Source: an uncultured Lachnospiraceae bacterium (GTDB taxonomy: Bacteria; Bacillota; Clostridia; Lachnospirales; Lachnospiraceae). From it: a stretch of 64,000 bases of DNA. Location of the stretch: NCBI GenBank assembly GCA_910584915.1, contig CAJUDM010000013.1, positions 1 to 64,000 on the forward strand. The letters run 5' to 3'. Both the position numbers and the translations under genes were made by a program. Shown one piece after another: positions 41,602 to 50,160 of the stretch. Positions within the stretch are counted from its first letter, which is position 1, and each line of letters opens with the position of its first letter. The notes below the pieces were generated by a model, which saw only the letters and a list, made by a program, of their open reading frames with translations, was not told the origin of the DNA and ran no database searches.

Positions 41602-43269
41602 ATGAGTGAAGAAGTTGTTTCCAGAAATTTTATAGAGCAGGAGATCGATAAGGATCTGGCGGAGGGGGTTTACAGTTCTGTCTGTACGAGGTTTCCTCCG
41701 GAGCCGAACGGGTATCTGCATATCGGACATGCGAAGAGTATTCTGCTCAACTACGGGCTGTCGAGACAGTACGGCGGGAAGTTTAACCTGCGGTTTGACG
41801 ATACGAATCCGACGAAGGAGAAGACGGAGTTTGTGGAGTCGATCATTGAGGATGTGAAGTGGCTGGGGGCGGACTATGAGGACAGGCTGTTTTTTGCCTC
41901 CAACTATTTTGAGAAGATGTACGAGGGCGCGGTGAAGCTGATAGGGAAGGGGAAGGCCTATGTGTCGGACCTGACGGCGGATGAGATGCGCGAGTACCGG
42001 GGGACGCTGACGGAGGCGGGAAGGGAAGATCCCAACAGGAACCGCAGCGTGGAGGAGAACCTGGTGCTGTTTGAGGCGATGAAGAACGGCGTGTTTGCGG
42101 ACGGGGAGAAAACGCTCCGGGCGAAGATCGATATGGCATCCCCGAATATGAACATGCGTGATCCGATCATCTACCGGGTGGCGCATATGTCCCATCACAA
42201 TACCGGGGACAAGTGGTGCATCTATCCGATGTATGACTATGCCCATCCGATCGAGGACGCGGAGGAGGGAGTGACGCACTCCATCTGCACGCTGGAGTTT
42301 GAGGACCACAGGCCTCTCTACGACTGGGTGTTAAAGGAACTGGAGTATGAGCAGCCGCCCCGTCAGATCGAGTTTGCGAAGATGTACCTGACCAATGTGG
42401 TGACAGGAAAAAGATATATCAAGAAACTGGTGGAGGAAGGCATTGTGGACGGCTGGGACGACCCCAGGCTGGTGTCCATCGCGGCGCTCAGACGCCGGGG
42501 ATTTACGCCGGAGTCCATCAGGCGCTTTGTGGATCTGTGCGGCGTCTCGAAGGCGCAGTCCTCGGCAGAGTATTCGATGTTGGAATACTGTATCAGGGAG
42601 GATCTGAAGCTGAAAAAGCCCCGCATGATGGCGGTACTTGATCCGATCAGGCTGGTGATCGACAATTATCCGGAAGGTCAGACGGAGGAGCTGGAGATTG
42701 CAAACAATCTGGAAAACCCGGAGCTTGGCACAAGGAAAGTACCCTTTGGGCGGGAACTCTACATCGAGCGGGATGACTTTATGGAGGAGCCGCCGAAAAA
42801 GTATTTCAGGATGTTTCCGGGGAACGAAGTGCGGCTGATGCACGCCTATTTTGTGAAGTGTACAGGCTGTGAGAAGGATGAAAACGGCAACGTCACCGTA
42901 GTGCATGGCACCTATGACCCGGCGAGCAAGGGAGGCAACAGCCCGGACGGCAGGAAGGTGAAGGGGACGATCCACTGGGTGAACGCGCAGACCGCGGCGT
43001 GGGCGGAAGTGCGGCTGTATGAGAATATCGTGGATGAGGAGAAGGGCGTCTACAATGAGGACGGCTCCCTGAACCTGAATCCGAACTCGCTGACCGTATT
43101 GAAGAATTGTTGTATGGAGCCCGCTTTACAGCAGGCGCAGGCGCCTGAGAGTTTTCAGTTTGTGCGGCAGGGGTTCTTCTGTGTGGACAGCAGAGATTCC
43201 GAACCGGGAAGACCGGTGTTCAACAGGATCGTGTCGTTGAAGAGCTCTTTTGTGCTGCCGAAAGGGTGA
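41602..43269 (+). CDS. glnS: Glutaminyl-tRNA synthetase
   Basis: 555 residues, class I GlnRS. HIGH motif in RFPPEPNGYLHIGHAKSI, then FNLRFDDTNPTKE, GVTHSICTLEFEDHRPLYDW and GWDDPRL. The KMSKS position reads VTGKR, a variant I believe is normal in related Clostridia. The C-terminal beta-barrel anticodon domains start near residue 355. It charges tRNA-Gln directly, so GatCAB is probably needed mainly for Asn-tRNA here. Confidence 0.9.
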   Translation: MSEEVVSRNFIEQEIDKDLAEGVYSSVCTRFPPEPNGYLHIGHAKSILLNYGLSRQYGGKFNLRFDDTNPTKEKTEFVESIIEDVKWLGADYEDRLFFASNYFEKMYEGAVKLIGKGKAYVSDLTADEMREYRGTLTEAGREDPNRNRSVEENLVLFEAMKNGVFADGEKTLRAKIDMASPNMNMRDPIIYRVAHMSHHNTGDKWCIYPMYDYAHPIEDAEEGVTHSICTLEFEDHRPLYDWVLKELEYEQPPRQIEFAKMYLTNVVTGKRYIKKLVEEGIVDGWDDPRLVSIAALRRRGFTPESIRRFVDLCGVSKAQSSAEYSMLEYCIREDLKLKKPRMMAVLDPIRLVIDNYPEGQTEELEIANNLENPELGTRKVPFGRELYIERDDFMEEPPKKYFRMFPGNEVRLMHAYFVKCTGCEKDENGNVTVVHGTYDPASKGGNSPDGRKVKGTIHWVNAQTAAWAEVRLYENIVDEEKGVYNEDGSLNLNPNSLTVLKNCCMEPALQQAQAPESFQFVRQGFFCVDSRDSEPGRPVFNRIVSLKSSFVLPKG

Positions 43270-43328
43270 CGAATCGGGCGGAGGGAGTGTATTATATTAA
43301 TAGCAGAAATTATATGGATATGGAGAGT

Positions 43329-43372
43329 CTGCCGCGCCTGAGCGGCAGAGCGCCGTTCGCCCGAAGCGGCGC
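43329..43372 (+). other. Tandem GC-rich hairpins before the sensor kinase gene
   Basis: CTGCCGC (43329-43335) pairs with GCGGCAG (43342-43348); directly after, GCGCCG plus TTCG (43350-43359) pairs with CGAA plus CGGCGC (43362-43372, one bulged G). They sit between glnS and the kinase and end 15 bp before its start codon, so they could terminate the first or control translation of the second. Confidence 0.55.
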
Positions 43373-43387
43373 GGTGGAGATTTGCTT

Positions 43388-45946
43388 ATGAAAGAGAAAA
43401 CGGGCAAAAGAGAAGAGCGCAGGAACAGATCCCTGTTCATTTCCATTGTGTTGGTCTTTCTGATCCTGGGGACGATCGTGTACACGGTATCGCGGAAAAT
43501 ATCCGAGGAAATGTCCCTGGCGGCAATTCAGAATCTGAGTGAGAGCCTGGATCTGATCCAGTATACTATTGAAGCTATTTTAAGAAACGAGGCAGAGTTT
43601 CAGGCGATGATCGCCAGGGAGGCGGCTCAGGCGGATGATCCGGAGGCTTATATCCGCAGCTATGAGAAAAACCGGACGATGGTGAAGCTGTCATTGATCC
43701 TGTCGGGAAAGACGGAAGGGATATCCAATGACGGAGAGCCGTTTACGGAGGAAGAACTGGATTTTTCCGCGGGAGGAACGATAAACGGCATGCCGGTCTC
43801 CCAGGCATATATGAACTATATGGGAACATGGGCTTACACCATGAAGTGTCCAGTCGAACGGAACGGGCAGGAGATCGGAACGCTCTATGTGGAGTATATT
43901 TATGATTCTATCGATGAGTCCCTCCCGAACGGATTTTATAATAAACAGGCATCCCTTTATGTGATGGATGCGGAGAGTGAGCGCTTTATCCTGAAACCGA
44001 AAGGAATGGGACAGCGGAGCGCGGGGCATCTGAATCTGGATGATTTTTACCGGGCAAACGATATCCGGGAGGAGAGTATCAGGGCGGAGGTGGCAGAGTG
44101 TCTGGAAGAGGGAAAGGATCTGCTGTTTTACCATGATATCCGCGGTGTGGATGCCCTGAATTATATGTGGGCGATCAACGGCGGGACGATCTTTCTGGTG
44201 GGCTATGTGCCTGTGGAGGCGATCCAGCAGGAGGGGAGCACCGTCAATCAGAATATTTTTCTTGTCGTAGCCGCTATGCTGGTGGCGTTTTTGTCGTGCG
44301 TCGCGCTTTACTACATTAACTGGAGACAGCAGGATAAGATCCGAAAAGAACAGGAGCAGGAGCGGAAGGTCCACAGTGAGCAGCTTGCGGAAGCCCTGCA
44401 GGCGGCACAGATCGCGAGCAATTCCAAGACGATGTTTCTCTCAAATATGTCCCATGATATCCGCACGCCGATGAATGCGGTCCTGGGGTTTGCGTCGCTC
44501 CTCGCCGTGGATGCGGATGATCCTGTGAAAGTGCGGGAATATACGAAGAAGATCACGGCGTCCGGTCAGCATCTGCTCCGGCTGATCAACGATGTGCTGG
44601 ATGTTTCCAAGATCGAGAGCGGCAAGGTGGTACTCAATTTTGAGAAGTTCACGCTCAGCGATGTGGTGTCCTCGGTGGAGGCGATCATCGTGCCGATGGC
44701 GAAGGAAAAGAGGCAGGAGTTCCATGTGGAAGTGACAGGCATCCGGAACGAGTACCTGGTGGGGGACGAGACAAGGATCAACCAGGTGTTGCTCAATCTT
44801 CTTTCCAATGCCGTAAAATATACGCCGGAGGGGGGACATATCCTGTTTCGCATGATCGGACTGAAACAGCGTTCCAGCCAGTATGAGCATATCCGGATCG
44901 AGGTGGAGGACGACGGCTGCGGCATGACGCCGGAATATCTGGAGACTGTTTTTGATGCCTTCACAAGGGCGGAAAACAGCACAACGAACAAGGTGCAGGG
45001 AACCGGGCTCGGCATGGCGATCACGAAGAGTATCGTGGAGCTGATGGGCGGGACGATCGAGGTTTCCAGCCAGGTGGATAAAGGATCGCTCTTTACGGTG
45101 GAGATCGAACTGCGCATCCAGGAGCAGCGGGAGGATAAACAGTTCTGGGAGGAGCGGGGGATCTCGCGTATCCTGGTGGTGGATGAGGACGCGGAGAACT
45201 GCGAGAATGTACAGGAACTTATGAGAGATACGGGCGTCTGCCTGGATGCCATGAGAATGGAGGAAGCGCTGATACGCCTTCGCGAAGGCAGCGGACAGTA
45301 CCAGCTTGTCCTGCTTGACTGGGATGCGCCGGAGTTGGACGGCACAAGGGCGGCGGGAATGCTGCGCGGGGTACTGCCTGACGACGTACCGCTCCTGTTT
45401 TTGGCGGAATATGATGCGGAAGGAGTGGAGGAGGCGCTTCTGACAAAAAATTCGGCTCTTCTTGCCAAGCCGTTCTTTGTCTCCTCATTCCGGGAGAAGA
45501 TCAGGGAGATGTGGGGTGACATAGGCGGGGATGATACGAAGGAGCCCGGGCAGGCGGACTCTCTGGAAGGGCTGCATTTCCTCGCGGCGGAGGACAATGA
45601 GATCAATGCGGAGATCCTGACGGAGGTCTTGAAGATGGAAGGCGCCTTCTGCGAGGTCGTGGAAAACGGCAGGCTGGCAGTGGAACGTTTCCGGCAGGCG
45701 GCGAAGGGCGAGTTCGATGCGATCCTGATGGATGTGCAGATGCCGGTGATGAACGGGTATGACGCAGCGAAAGCGATCCGCAGGCTGGAGCGGGAGGATG
45801 CGGGAAGCATTCCTGTGATAGCCATGACAGCGAATGCGTTTGCCGAGGATGAGAAAGCGGCGCTGGAGGCGGGTATGAACGCTCATGTGGCAAAACCGCT
45901 GGATGTGGAATTGTTGAAAAAAGTGATCAGGAAGTACGTAAGGTGA
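43388..45946 (+). CDS. Hybrid sensor histidine kinase with two receiver domains
   Basis: 852 residues. Transmembrane helix at about 15-37, extracellular sensor region to about 290, second helix 290-312, HisKA with phospho-acceptor H356 (FLSNMSHDIRTPMNA), HATPase with N box (NQVLLNLLSNAVKYT) and G boxes (DDGCGM, GTGLGMAI). Receiver 1 holds D644 (VLLDWDAPELDG), receiver 2 D782 (ILMDVQMPVMNG). There is no Hpt or DNA-binding output domain and no response regulator beside it. The next gene is a solute-binding lipoprotein that may present a ligand to the sensor domain. Start at ATG 43388. Confidence 0.9.
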   Translation: MKEKTGKREERRNRSLFISIVLVFLILGTIVYTVSRKISEEMSLAAIQNLSESLDLIQYTIEAILRNEAEFQAMIAREAAQADDPEAYIRSYEKNRTMVKLSLILSGKTEGISNDGEPFTEEELDFSAGGTINGMPVSQAYMNYMGTWAYTMKCPVERNGQEIGTLYVEYIYDSIDESLPNGFYNKQASLYVMDAESERFILKPKGMGQRSAGHLNLDDFYRANDIREESIRAEVAECLEEGKDLLFYHDIRGVDALNYMWAINGGTIFLVGYVPVEAIQQEGSTVNQNIFLVVAAMLVAFLSCVALYYINWRQQDKIRKEQEQERKVHSEQLAEALQAAQIASNSKTMFLSNMSHDIRTPMNAVLGFASLLAVDADDPVKVREYTKKITASGQHLLRLINDVLDVSKIESGKVVLNFEKFTLSDVVSSVEAIIVPMAKEKRQEFHVEVTGIRNEYLVGDETRINQVLLNLLSNAVKYTPEGGHILFRMIGLKQRSSQYEHIRIEVEDDGCGMTPEYLETVFDAFTRAENSTTNKVQGTGLGMAITKSIVELMGGTIEVSSQVDKGSLFTVEIELRIQEQREDKQFWEERGISRILVVDEDAENCENVQELMRDTGVCLDAMRMEEALIRLREGSGQYQLVLLDWDAPELDGTRAAGMLRGVLPDDVPLLFLAEYDAEGVEEALLTKNSALLAKPFFVSSFREKIREMWGDIGGDDTKEPGQADSLEGLHFLAAEDNEINAEILTEVLKMEGAFCEVVENGRLAVERFRQAAKGEFDAILMDVQMPVMNGYDAAKAIRRLEREDAGSIPVIAMTANAFAEDEKAALEAGMNAHVAKPLDVELLKKVIRKYVR

Positions 45947-46023
45947 GAAGGGAGCCTGGCTGAAAAAGCAGATGCTCCATAGATGTCTGAACAGGAATGA
46001 AATGAAAAGGATATGTAATTGTT

Positions 46024-47346
46024 ATGAACAGGAAGGAAAATAGAAAGGGAATAGGACGGATCGTGGCTGTTCTGGCGGGTGCCGCAGCGCTGACGCTGAT
46101 ATCCTGCGGGAGCAGGGGGAGAGAGCTGAAGAACCTGATCCAGGAGGACGAGGGCGGCGAGCGGGTCGTGAATTTGTTCAGCCCGATGGAAAAGACCGAT
46201 CCGAATGCGGAGAATGTGGCGAGAAGCGCCTCAGATCTGACCATTGCGATGGCGGAGGAGGAGCTGGGCGTAACGGTGGCATACAAGACTTATACGGCGG
46301 AAGACTATCAGGATAAAACCTATGATGAAATTACGCTCGACAGGGCGCACAATAACATGGACGATCTGTACCTGCTCAATCCGGATGTGATCCTGGCTTT
46401 GGGGGAGGAAGGGGAACTGATGGATCTCTCGGGGCTTGAGAGCGCGAAGAATCTGCGGGATATTGTAAAGACAGCCAACACGGTGGACGGAAAACTGGTG
46501 GCGATCCCCCAGGAGGTGGTGGCGTACGGACTGTTTGTCAATAAAGATATGTTTGATGAATACGGGCTTTCACTGCCGGAGACGCCGGAGGAGTTTCTGG
46601 AATGCTGCAGGGTATTCAAAGAAAACGGGATCGAGACGCCGATCGGCGCAAACCGCTGGTGGCTGGAGACTTTCGTCTTTGCCCAGGCGTACGCGGATCT
46701 GTACAACGGCGGCAATACGGAGGCGGAGATTGCGGCGTTAAACAGCGGGGAAGCCAGATACAGCGATTACATGCGCCCGGGATTTGAATTTTTGAAAGAA
46801 CTCATCGACCGGGGATATGTCGATGCGGAGAAAGCCCTTGTCAGCGAGGCGATCGAAGGCGAGGGGGAGGATTTTCTGGCGCAGAAAACACCCATCGTCA
46901 TGGCGTACTGGGGGGCGGCGAACACGGAGACGGCTTACGGAAAGACGGATTTTGAGATGCAGGTCATCGGTTTTCCGAGCAGCCGCGGACAGATGCCGGT
47001 GGTGCCGATAACCGGATTCGGGGTCGGCGCGGAGGCGGAGCATGCGGAGGATGCGGCGAAGGTGCTGGATGTGATAACGTCCGACGAGGCGCTGCAGGTT
47101 TACTCGGAGACCAACCGGGTGATCTCCCCCTCCAAAAATGTGTCGGTGGAGTGCGTGCCCGCCTTAAAGCCGTTAAATGACCGGATCGAGGAAGGCGTCT
47201 ATGTGCTGGGTTCCAACGCGGGCATGAAAGTGGAACAGTGGGGCAACACCTGCCTGATCGTGCGGGAACTGCTCGGCGGCGCCACGGTGGATGAGTGTAT
47301 GGCGGCTTTCGACCGGCTGCAGGATGAGACGGCAGGCGGAGAGTGA
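46024..47346 (+). CDS. Extracellular solute-binding lipoprotein (family 1, carbohydrate type)
   Basis: 440 residues. Lipobox with cysteine C28 (ALTLISCGSRG), then a COG1653-like binding fold: LYLLNPDVILALGEEGELMDLSGL, KLVAIPQEVVAYGLFVNKDMFDEYGLSLPETPEEF, IVMAYWGAANTETAYG and KVLDVITSDEALQVYSETNRVISPSKN. No transporter permease or ATPase genes are nearby. Its neighbour is a hybrid histidine kinase, so it may be a sensing partner and not part of a transporter. A strong terminator follows. Confidence 0.85.
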   Translation: MNRKENRKGIGRIVAVLAGAAALTLISCGSRGRELKNLIQEDEGGERVVNLFSPMEKTDPNAENVARSASDLTIAMAEEELGVTVAYKTYTAEDYQDKTYDEITLDRAHNNMDDLYLLNPDVILALGEEGELMDLSGLESAKNLRDIVKTANTVDGKLVAIPQEVVAYGLFVNKDMFDEYGLSLPETPEEFLECCRVFKENGIETPIGANRWWLETFVFAQAYADLYNGGNTEAEIAALNSGEARYSDYMRPGFEFLKELIDRGYVDAEKALVSEAIEGEGEDFLAQKTPIVMAYWGAANTETAYGKTDFEMQVIGFPSSRGQMPVVPITGFGVGAEAEHAEDAAKVLDVITSDEALQVYSETNRVISPSKNVSVECVPALKPLNDRIEEGVYVLGSNAGMKVEQWGNTCLIVRELLGGATVDECMAAFDRLQDETAGGE

Positions 47347-47373
47347 GAGATATGCCTGCGGGCGGCTGTGGAG

Positions 47374-47398
47374 AAATCCCCCGGGAATGGGGGATTTT
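47374..47398 (+). terminator. Terminator after the solute-binding protein gene
   Basis: Perfect 9-bp stem AAATCCCCC (47374-47382) and GGGGGATTT (47389-47397), loop GGGAAT, followed by T and G/T-rich sequence. Confidence 0.75.
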
Positions 47399-47485
47399 GT
47401 TGTGGGAATAATTACCTCTTTACAGGAGGAGCTGTGTTTTATATACTGATAAAACAAACATATGTTCTGAAAAGAGGTGAAGGAA

Positions 47486-47785
47486 ATGGAAGGTCGGATG
47501 CAGGAGGGGATGTATGATGAGGAACAGGTCAATATCCCGGTGCAGCTTTTCTCCGTGACAGACCGCGACGGCAGGATCACGCCGCTGTGGTTTAGGTTGG
47601 AGACGAGGGAACACGAGATCAAAAAATTCCGAATAGAGGATATCGTATCGAGGGGAGAGAAGAATTTTGTGGGCGTGAAAGAAAAACAGTTTGTCTGCAG
47701 GATCTGTCAGGGAGAGGTCAAAAAGACGCTGGAGATGCGGTATAATACGGCTACCCAGAGATGGCGGATCTTCCGGTTTCTGTAG
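47486..47785 (+). CDS. Small protein with CxxC motif, upstream of the Y-family polymerase
   Basis: 99 residues, beginning at ATG 47486 with AGAGGTG eight bases upstream (a GTG at 47477 is inside the ribosome site). Sequence features: NIPVQLFSVTDRDGRITPLWFRLE, then KFRIEDIVSRGEK, FVCRICQGEVKK (two cysteines spaced like a half metal site) and a basic aromatic end RWRIFRFL. It overlaps the polymerase gene by 25 bases if that starts at 47761. Placement with DNA-damage genes suggests a helper role in translesion synthesis; no family recognised. Confidence 0.6.
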   Translation: MEGRMQEGMYDEEQVNIPVQLFSVTDRDGRITPLWFRLETREHEIKKFRIEDIVSRGEKNFVGVKEKQFVCRICQGEVKKTLEMRYNTATQRWRIFRFL

Positions 47786-49062
47786 GGATGGGCAGGTATA
47801 TTTTTCATGTGGACGCAAACAGCGCCTATCTGTCCTGGAGCGCGGCGTACAGGGTGCGTGTGCTGGGGGAGAAGGAGGATCTGCGGCTGATCCCGAGCAT
47901 TGTGGGCGGGAATCAGGAAAAGCGCCATGGGATCGTGCTCGCAAAGAGCATTCCGGCGAAGAAGTACGGGATCAGAACCGGCGAGGCGGTCGTGACGGCG
48001 AAAAAGAAATGTCTCGGGCTTGTGGTGATAGAGCCGGATTACCGGCTGTATGTGGAGGCGTCCGGGGCGTTTATGGCAAAACTCGGGCAGTATACGGACC
48101 AGGTGATCCAGTACAGCATCGATGAGGCGTGGGCAGTTTTTGACGGGTATGAGAAGCTGTACGGGCAGGGGCAGATGGTGCAGTTTGCCCATGAATTGAA
48201 GGATGAGATCAGGGAAGAGCTGGGCTTTACGGTGAACATTGGGATCTCCACAAATTTTCTGCTGGCAAAGATGGCGGGGGAGTTTTCAAAGCCCGATAAA
48301 GTGCATACGCTGTTCCCGGAGGAGATAGAGAGGAAGATGTGGCATCTACCGGTGTCGGATCTGTTTTTTGTGGGGAAAGCGACGGCGGCGAAGCTGCACA
48401 GGCTGGGGATCATGACGATCGGGGAGCTGGCGCTGGCGGATGAGGAGATGATACGGGCGCACCTGAAGCTGCCGGGGCAGATCATACAGGGATATGCGAG
48501 AGGGGAGGATATACAGCCCTGGATGTTTGCGGGGGAGACAGGGAAGGGATATGGGAACAGCCTGACGGCGCCTGTGGATGTTGTGACGAAGGAATATGCG
48601 GAGCATCTGCTGCTCTCGCTCTGCGAGACTGTGGGGATGCGGCTGCGCGCTGACGGTGTGAAGATAAGCGTGGTCAGCGTGCATATCACCACCTGTGAAT
48701 TTCAGCGAAGCTCAAGACAGATGCAGCTTCTAACGCCCACGGATGTGATGGAGGAGATCTATGGGGCGGCGCGTCTGGTATTGGGGGAATTATGGCATAC
48801 TGACGATACGCCGATCCGCCAGATCGGCGTGCACACATCGAAGGTGGAGAGGGGAGCGGGACGGCAGTACAATCTCTTTGATATGCAGAAGTTTGACCGC
48901 CTGCGGGCGCTGGATCAGACTGTGGACCGGATCAGGGAGAAGTACGGGGAGGATGTCGTGTTCCGGGCGGCGTTTTTGAAAAGCAATGTTTCCCATATGG
49001 GCGGCGGGCTGGATAGTAACAGTTCAGCCTTCCACTATTCCGCGAGCAAAATCGCTCTGTAA
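47761..49062 (+). CDS. dinB: Y-family DNA polymerase (DinB/UmuC-like)
   Basis: 433 residues from ATG 47761, or 424 from ATG 47788 (MGRYIFHVDANSAYLSW), which is nearer the conserved start. Palm acidic residues are in FHVDANSAYLSW and QYSIDEAWAVF; helix-hairpin-helix thumb region PVSDLFFVGKATAAKLHRLGI; little-finger domain near SLTAPVDVVTKEYAEHLLL. It copies past DNA lesions. Followed after a hairpin cluster by an SRAP protein, a typical SOS pairing. Confidence 0.9.
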   Translation: MADLPVSVGMGRYIFHVDANSAYLSWSAAYRVRVLGEKEDLRLIPSIVGGNQEKRHGIVLAKSIPAKKYGIRTGEAVVTAKKKCLGLVVIEPDYRLYVEASGAFMAKLGQYTDQVIQYSIDEAWAVFDGYEKLYGQGQMVQFAHELKDEIREELGFTVNIGISTNFLLAKMAGEFSKPDKVHTLFPEEIERKMWHLPVSDLFFVGKATAAKLHRLGIMTIGELALADEEMIRAHLKLPGQIIQGYARGEDIQPWMFAGETGKGYGNSLTAPVDVVTKEYAEHLLLSLCETVGMRLRADGVKISVVSVHITTCEFQRSSRQMQLLTPTDVMEEIYGAARLVLGELWHTDDTPIRQIGVHTSKVERGAGRQYNLFDMQKFDRLRALDQTVDRIREKYGEDVVFRAAFLKSNVSHMGGGLDSNSSAFHYSASKIAL

Positions 49063-49170
49063 GCGATTTTGTGAGTTGTGCAGGCGCCAAAATGCGACTT
49101 TGGAGCATTTTGTGTGCATAATGCGTTCGGAGAACGCATGTAACAGTTTAGCCGGATGGCTGAACTGTTA
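49048..49170. other. Cluster of four hairpins after dinB
   Basis: Four hairpins in about 120 bases: AAAATCGCT / AGCGATTTT (49048-49070, overlapping the dinB stop), AAAATGC / GCATTTT (49089-49111), ATGCGTTC / GAACGCAT (49121-49139), and TAACAGTT / AACTGTTA (49141-49170). The words GAGTTG and GGCGCCAAAATGCG also occur at 61-79, and TGAACTGTTACG matches the dispersed repeat near 31.9 and 62.2 kb. Possibly a composite of several short repeat elements. Confidence 0.6.
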
Positions 49171-49257
49171 CGATGGATAAGGAGCGGCGAAGCGGGGTAA
49201 CCTTAGGGATAGATGTGGAGCGCGGGAAGACGGGGGCGGTGTAGAGGGAGGAGAGAA

Positions 49258-49851
49258 ATGTGCGGTGTATTTTTTATAGAGGATGATATGATGAGAGAGA
49301 TCGAGAAGATCGCCCGGCGGATCGATCAAAGGAATGCGGCGGCGGGGGATGTGCATCCATCCCAGCCGGCGCTGATCCTGCGGGCGGACCGGGATGAAAT
49401 GGTGTCGGAAGTGCTGAAATGGGGCTATGAGGCGTACGGAAAAAAGACGCTGATCTTTAACGCGCGGACGGAGACGGTGCGGGAGCGTCCGATGTTCCGG
49501 AAGGATTTTGAGGCGCGCCGCTGTCTGGTTCTGGCGCAGAAGTTTTATGAGTGGAAGCACACGGGGAAAAAGCGGAAGGAGAAGTATGAATTTTCCGCGC
49601 CGGACGGGATATTGTACCTTGCCGGGATTTACCATAGAGATCCCGCCGGGGACCGGTTCACCATTCTCACCCGGGAGGCGGAGGGATGCATGAAGGAAGT
49701 GCACGACAGGATGCCGTTGATCCTGCGCCGGGAGGATATGGAGAGATGGCTGTTTTCGGAGAGCGAGGCGGTCAGGATGCTGGGGCGGCATTTTGAGGAG
49801 CTTCAGAGAAGGAGGAGCGAGGGGGAGTATGAGCAGATAAGGCTGTTTTAG
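49258..49851 (+). CDS. SRAP (SOS response-associated peptidase, HMCES/YedK family)
   Basis: 197 residues. The start must be ATG 49258 because catalytic Cys2 follows Met1 (MCGVFF); the leader Met is removed and Cys2 crosslinks to abasic sites in single-stranded DNA. Other motifs: NARTETV (Asn and Glu of the active site), CLVLAQKFYEWK and VHDRMPLIL (His). An upstream in-frame start would hide Cys2. Genes of this family often sit next to translesion polymerases, as here. Confidence 0.9.
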   Translation: MCGVFFIEDDMMREIEKIARRIDQRNAAAGDVHPSQPALILRADRDEMVSEVLKWGYEAYGKKTLIFNARTETVRERPMFRKDFEARRCLVLAQKFYEWKHTGKKRKEKYEFSAPDGILYLAGIYHRDPAGDRFTILTREAEGCMKEVHDRMPLILRREDMERWLFSESEAVRMLGRHFEELQRRRSEGEYEQIRLF

Positions 49852-49935
49852 GAAGGACACGCGAGGATTGTATGAGCATTCTCTGAGAAATAGATTTTAA
49901 GCGGCTGTTATTAAAAAAATATAATAACTTTCCGC

Positions 49936-49964
49936 TTGAAATGATCTGCTTTTCATGTTATAGT
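49936..49964 (+). promoter_or_regulatory. Sigma-A promoter of the Rpn-type gene
   Basis: TTGAAA (49936-49941) and TATAGT (49959-49964) with a 17-bp spacer. The predicted start is near 49971, leaving a leader of about 190 bases. Confidence 0.65.
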
Positions 49965-49995
49965 CATGGGAAAGCAGATTATTTTCATAAATATA

Positions 49996-50156
49996 GTCTC
50001 AACCGTGAGACGATCATCAGGCGGCTGTCTGCCGCATCTTGCCGAAAGGCGTCATGGAGTATCCTGCTTTGAAACTCAAAAACAGTTCAATTGAAAAGCG
50101 GGGGAAACGAAGACGATAAGGCGCAGCAATACTTTCTCCTGCGGGAAAGGAGAAAG
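49996..50156 (+). promoter_or_regulatory. Structured leader with sequestered ribosome site
   Basis: In order: GTCTCA / TGAGAC (49996-50011, loop ACCG), GCGGC / GCCGC (50021-50035), GCC-GAAA-GGC (50041-50050), TTGAAACT / AGTTCAA (about 50070-50090), and a perfect 9-bp stem CTTTCTCCT (50132-50140) / AGGAGAAAG (50148-50156) that buries the AAAGGAG ribosome site of the next gene. The shape suggests translational control. By eye I could not match it to c-di-GMP, THF, ZTP or other riboswitch consensus sequences. Confidence 0.5.
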
Positions 50157-50160
50157 CAGT

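Noticed and set aside
44566..45825. 419-codon minus-strand frame opposite the hybrid kinase
   Set aside because: Serine-rich shadow of the plus-strand kinase gene, which has clear domains in order.
49965..50160. Known riboswitch in the Rpn leader (c-di-GMP-I, THF, ZTP)
   Set aside because: Compared by eye with the consensus cores I remember; none matched. Kept only as an unassigned structured leader.
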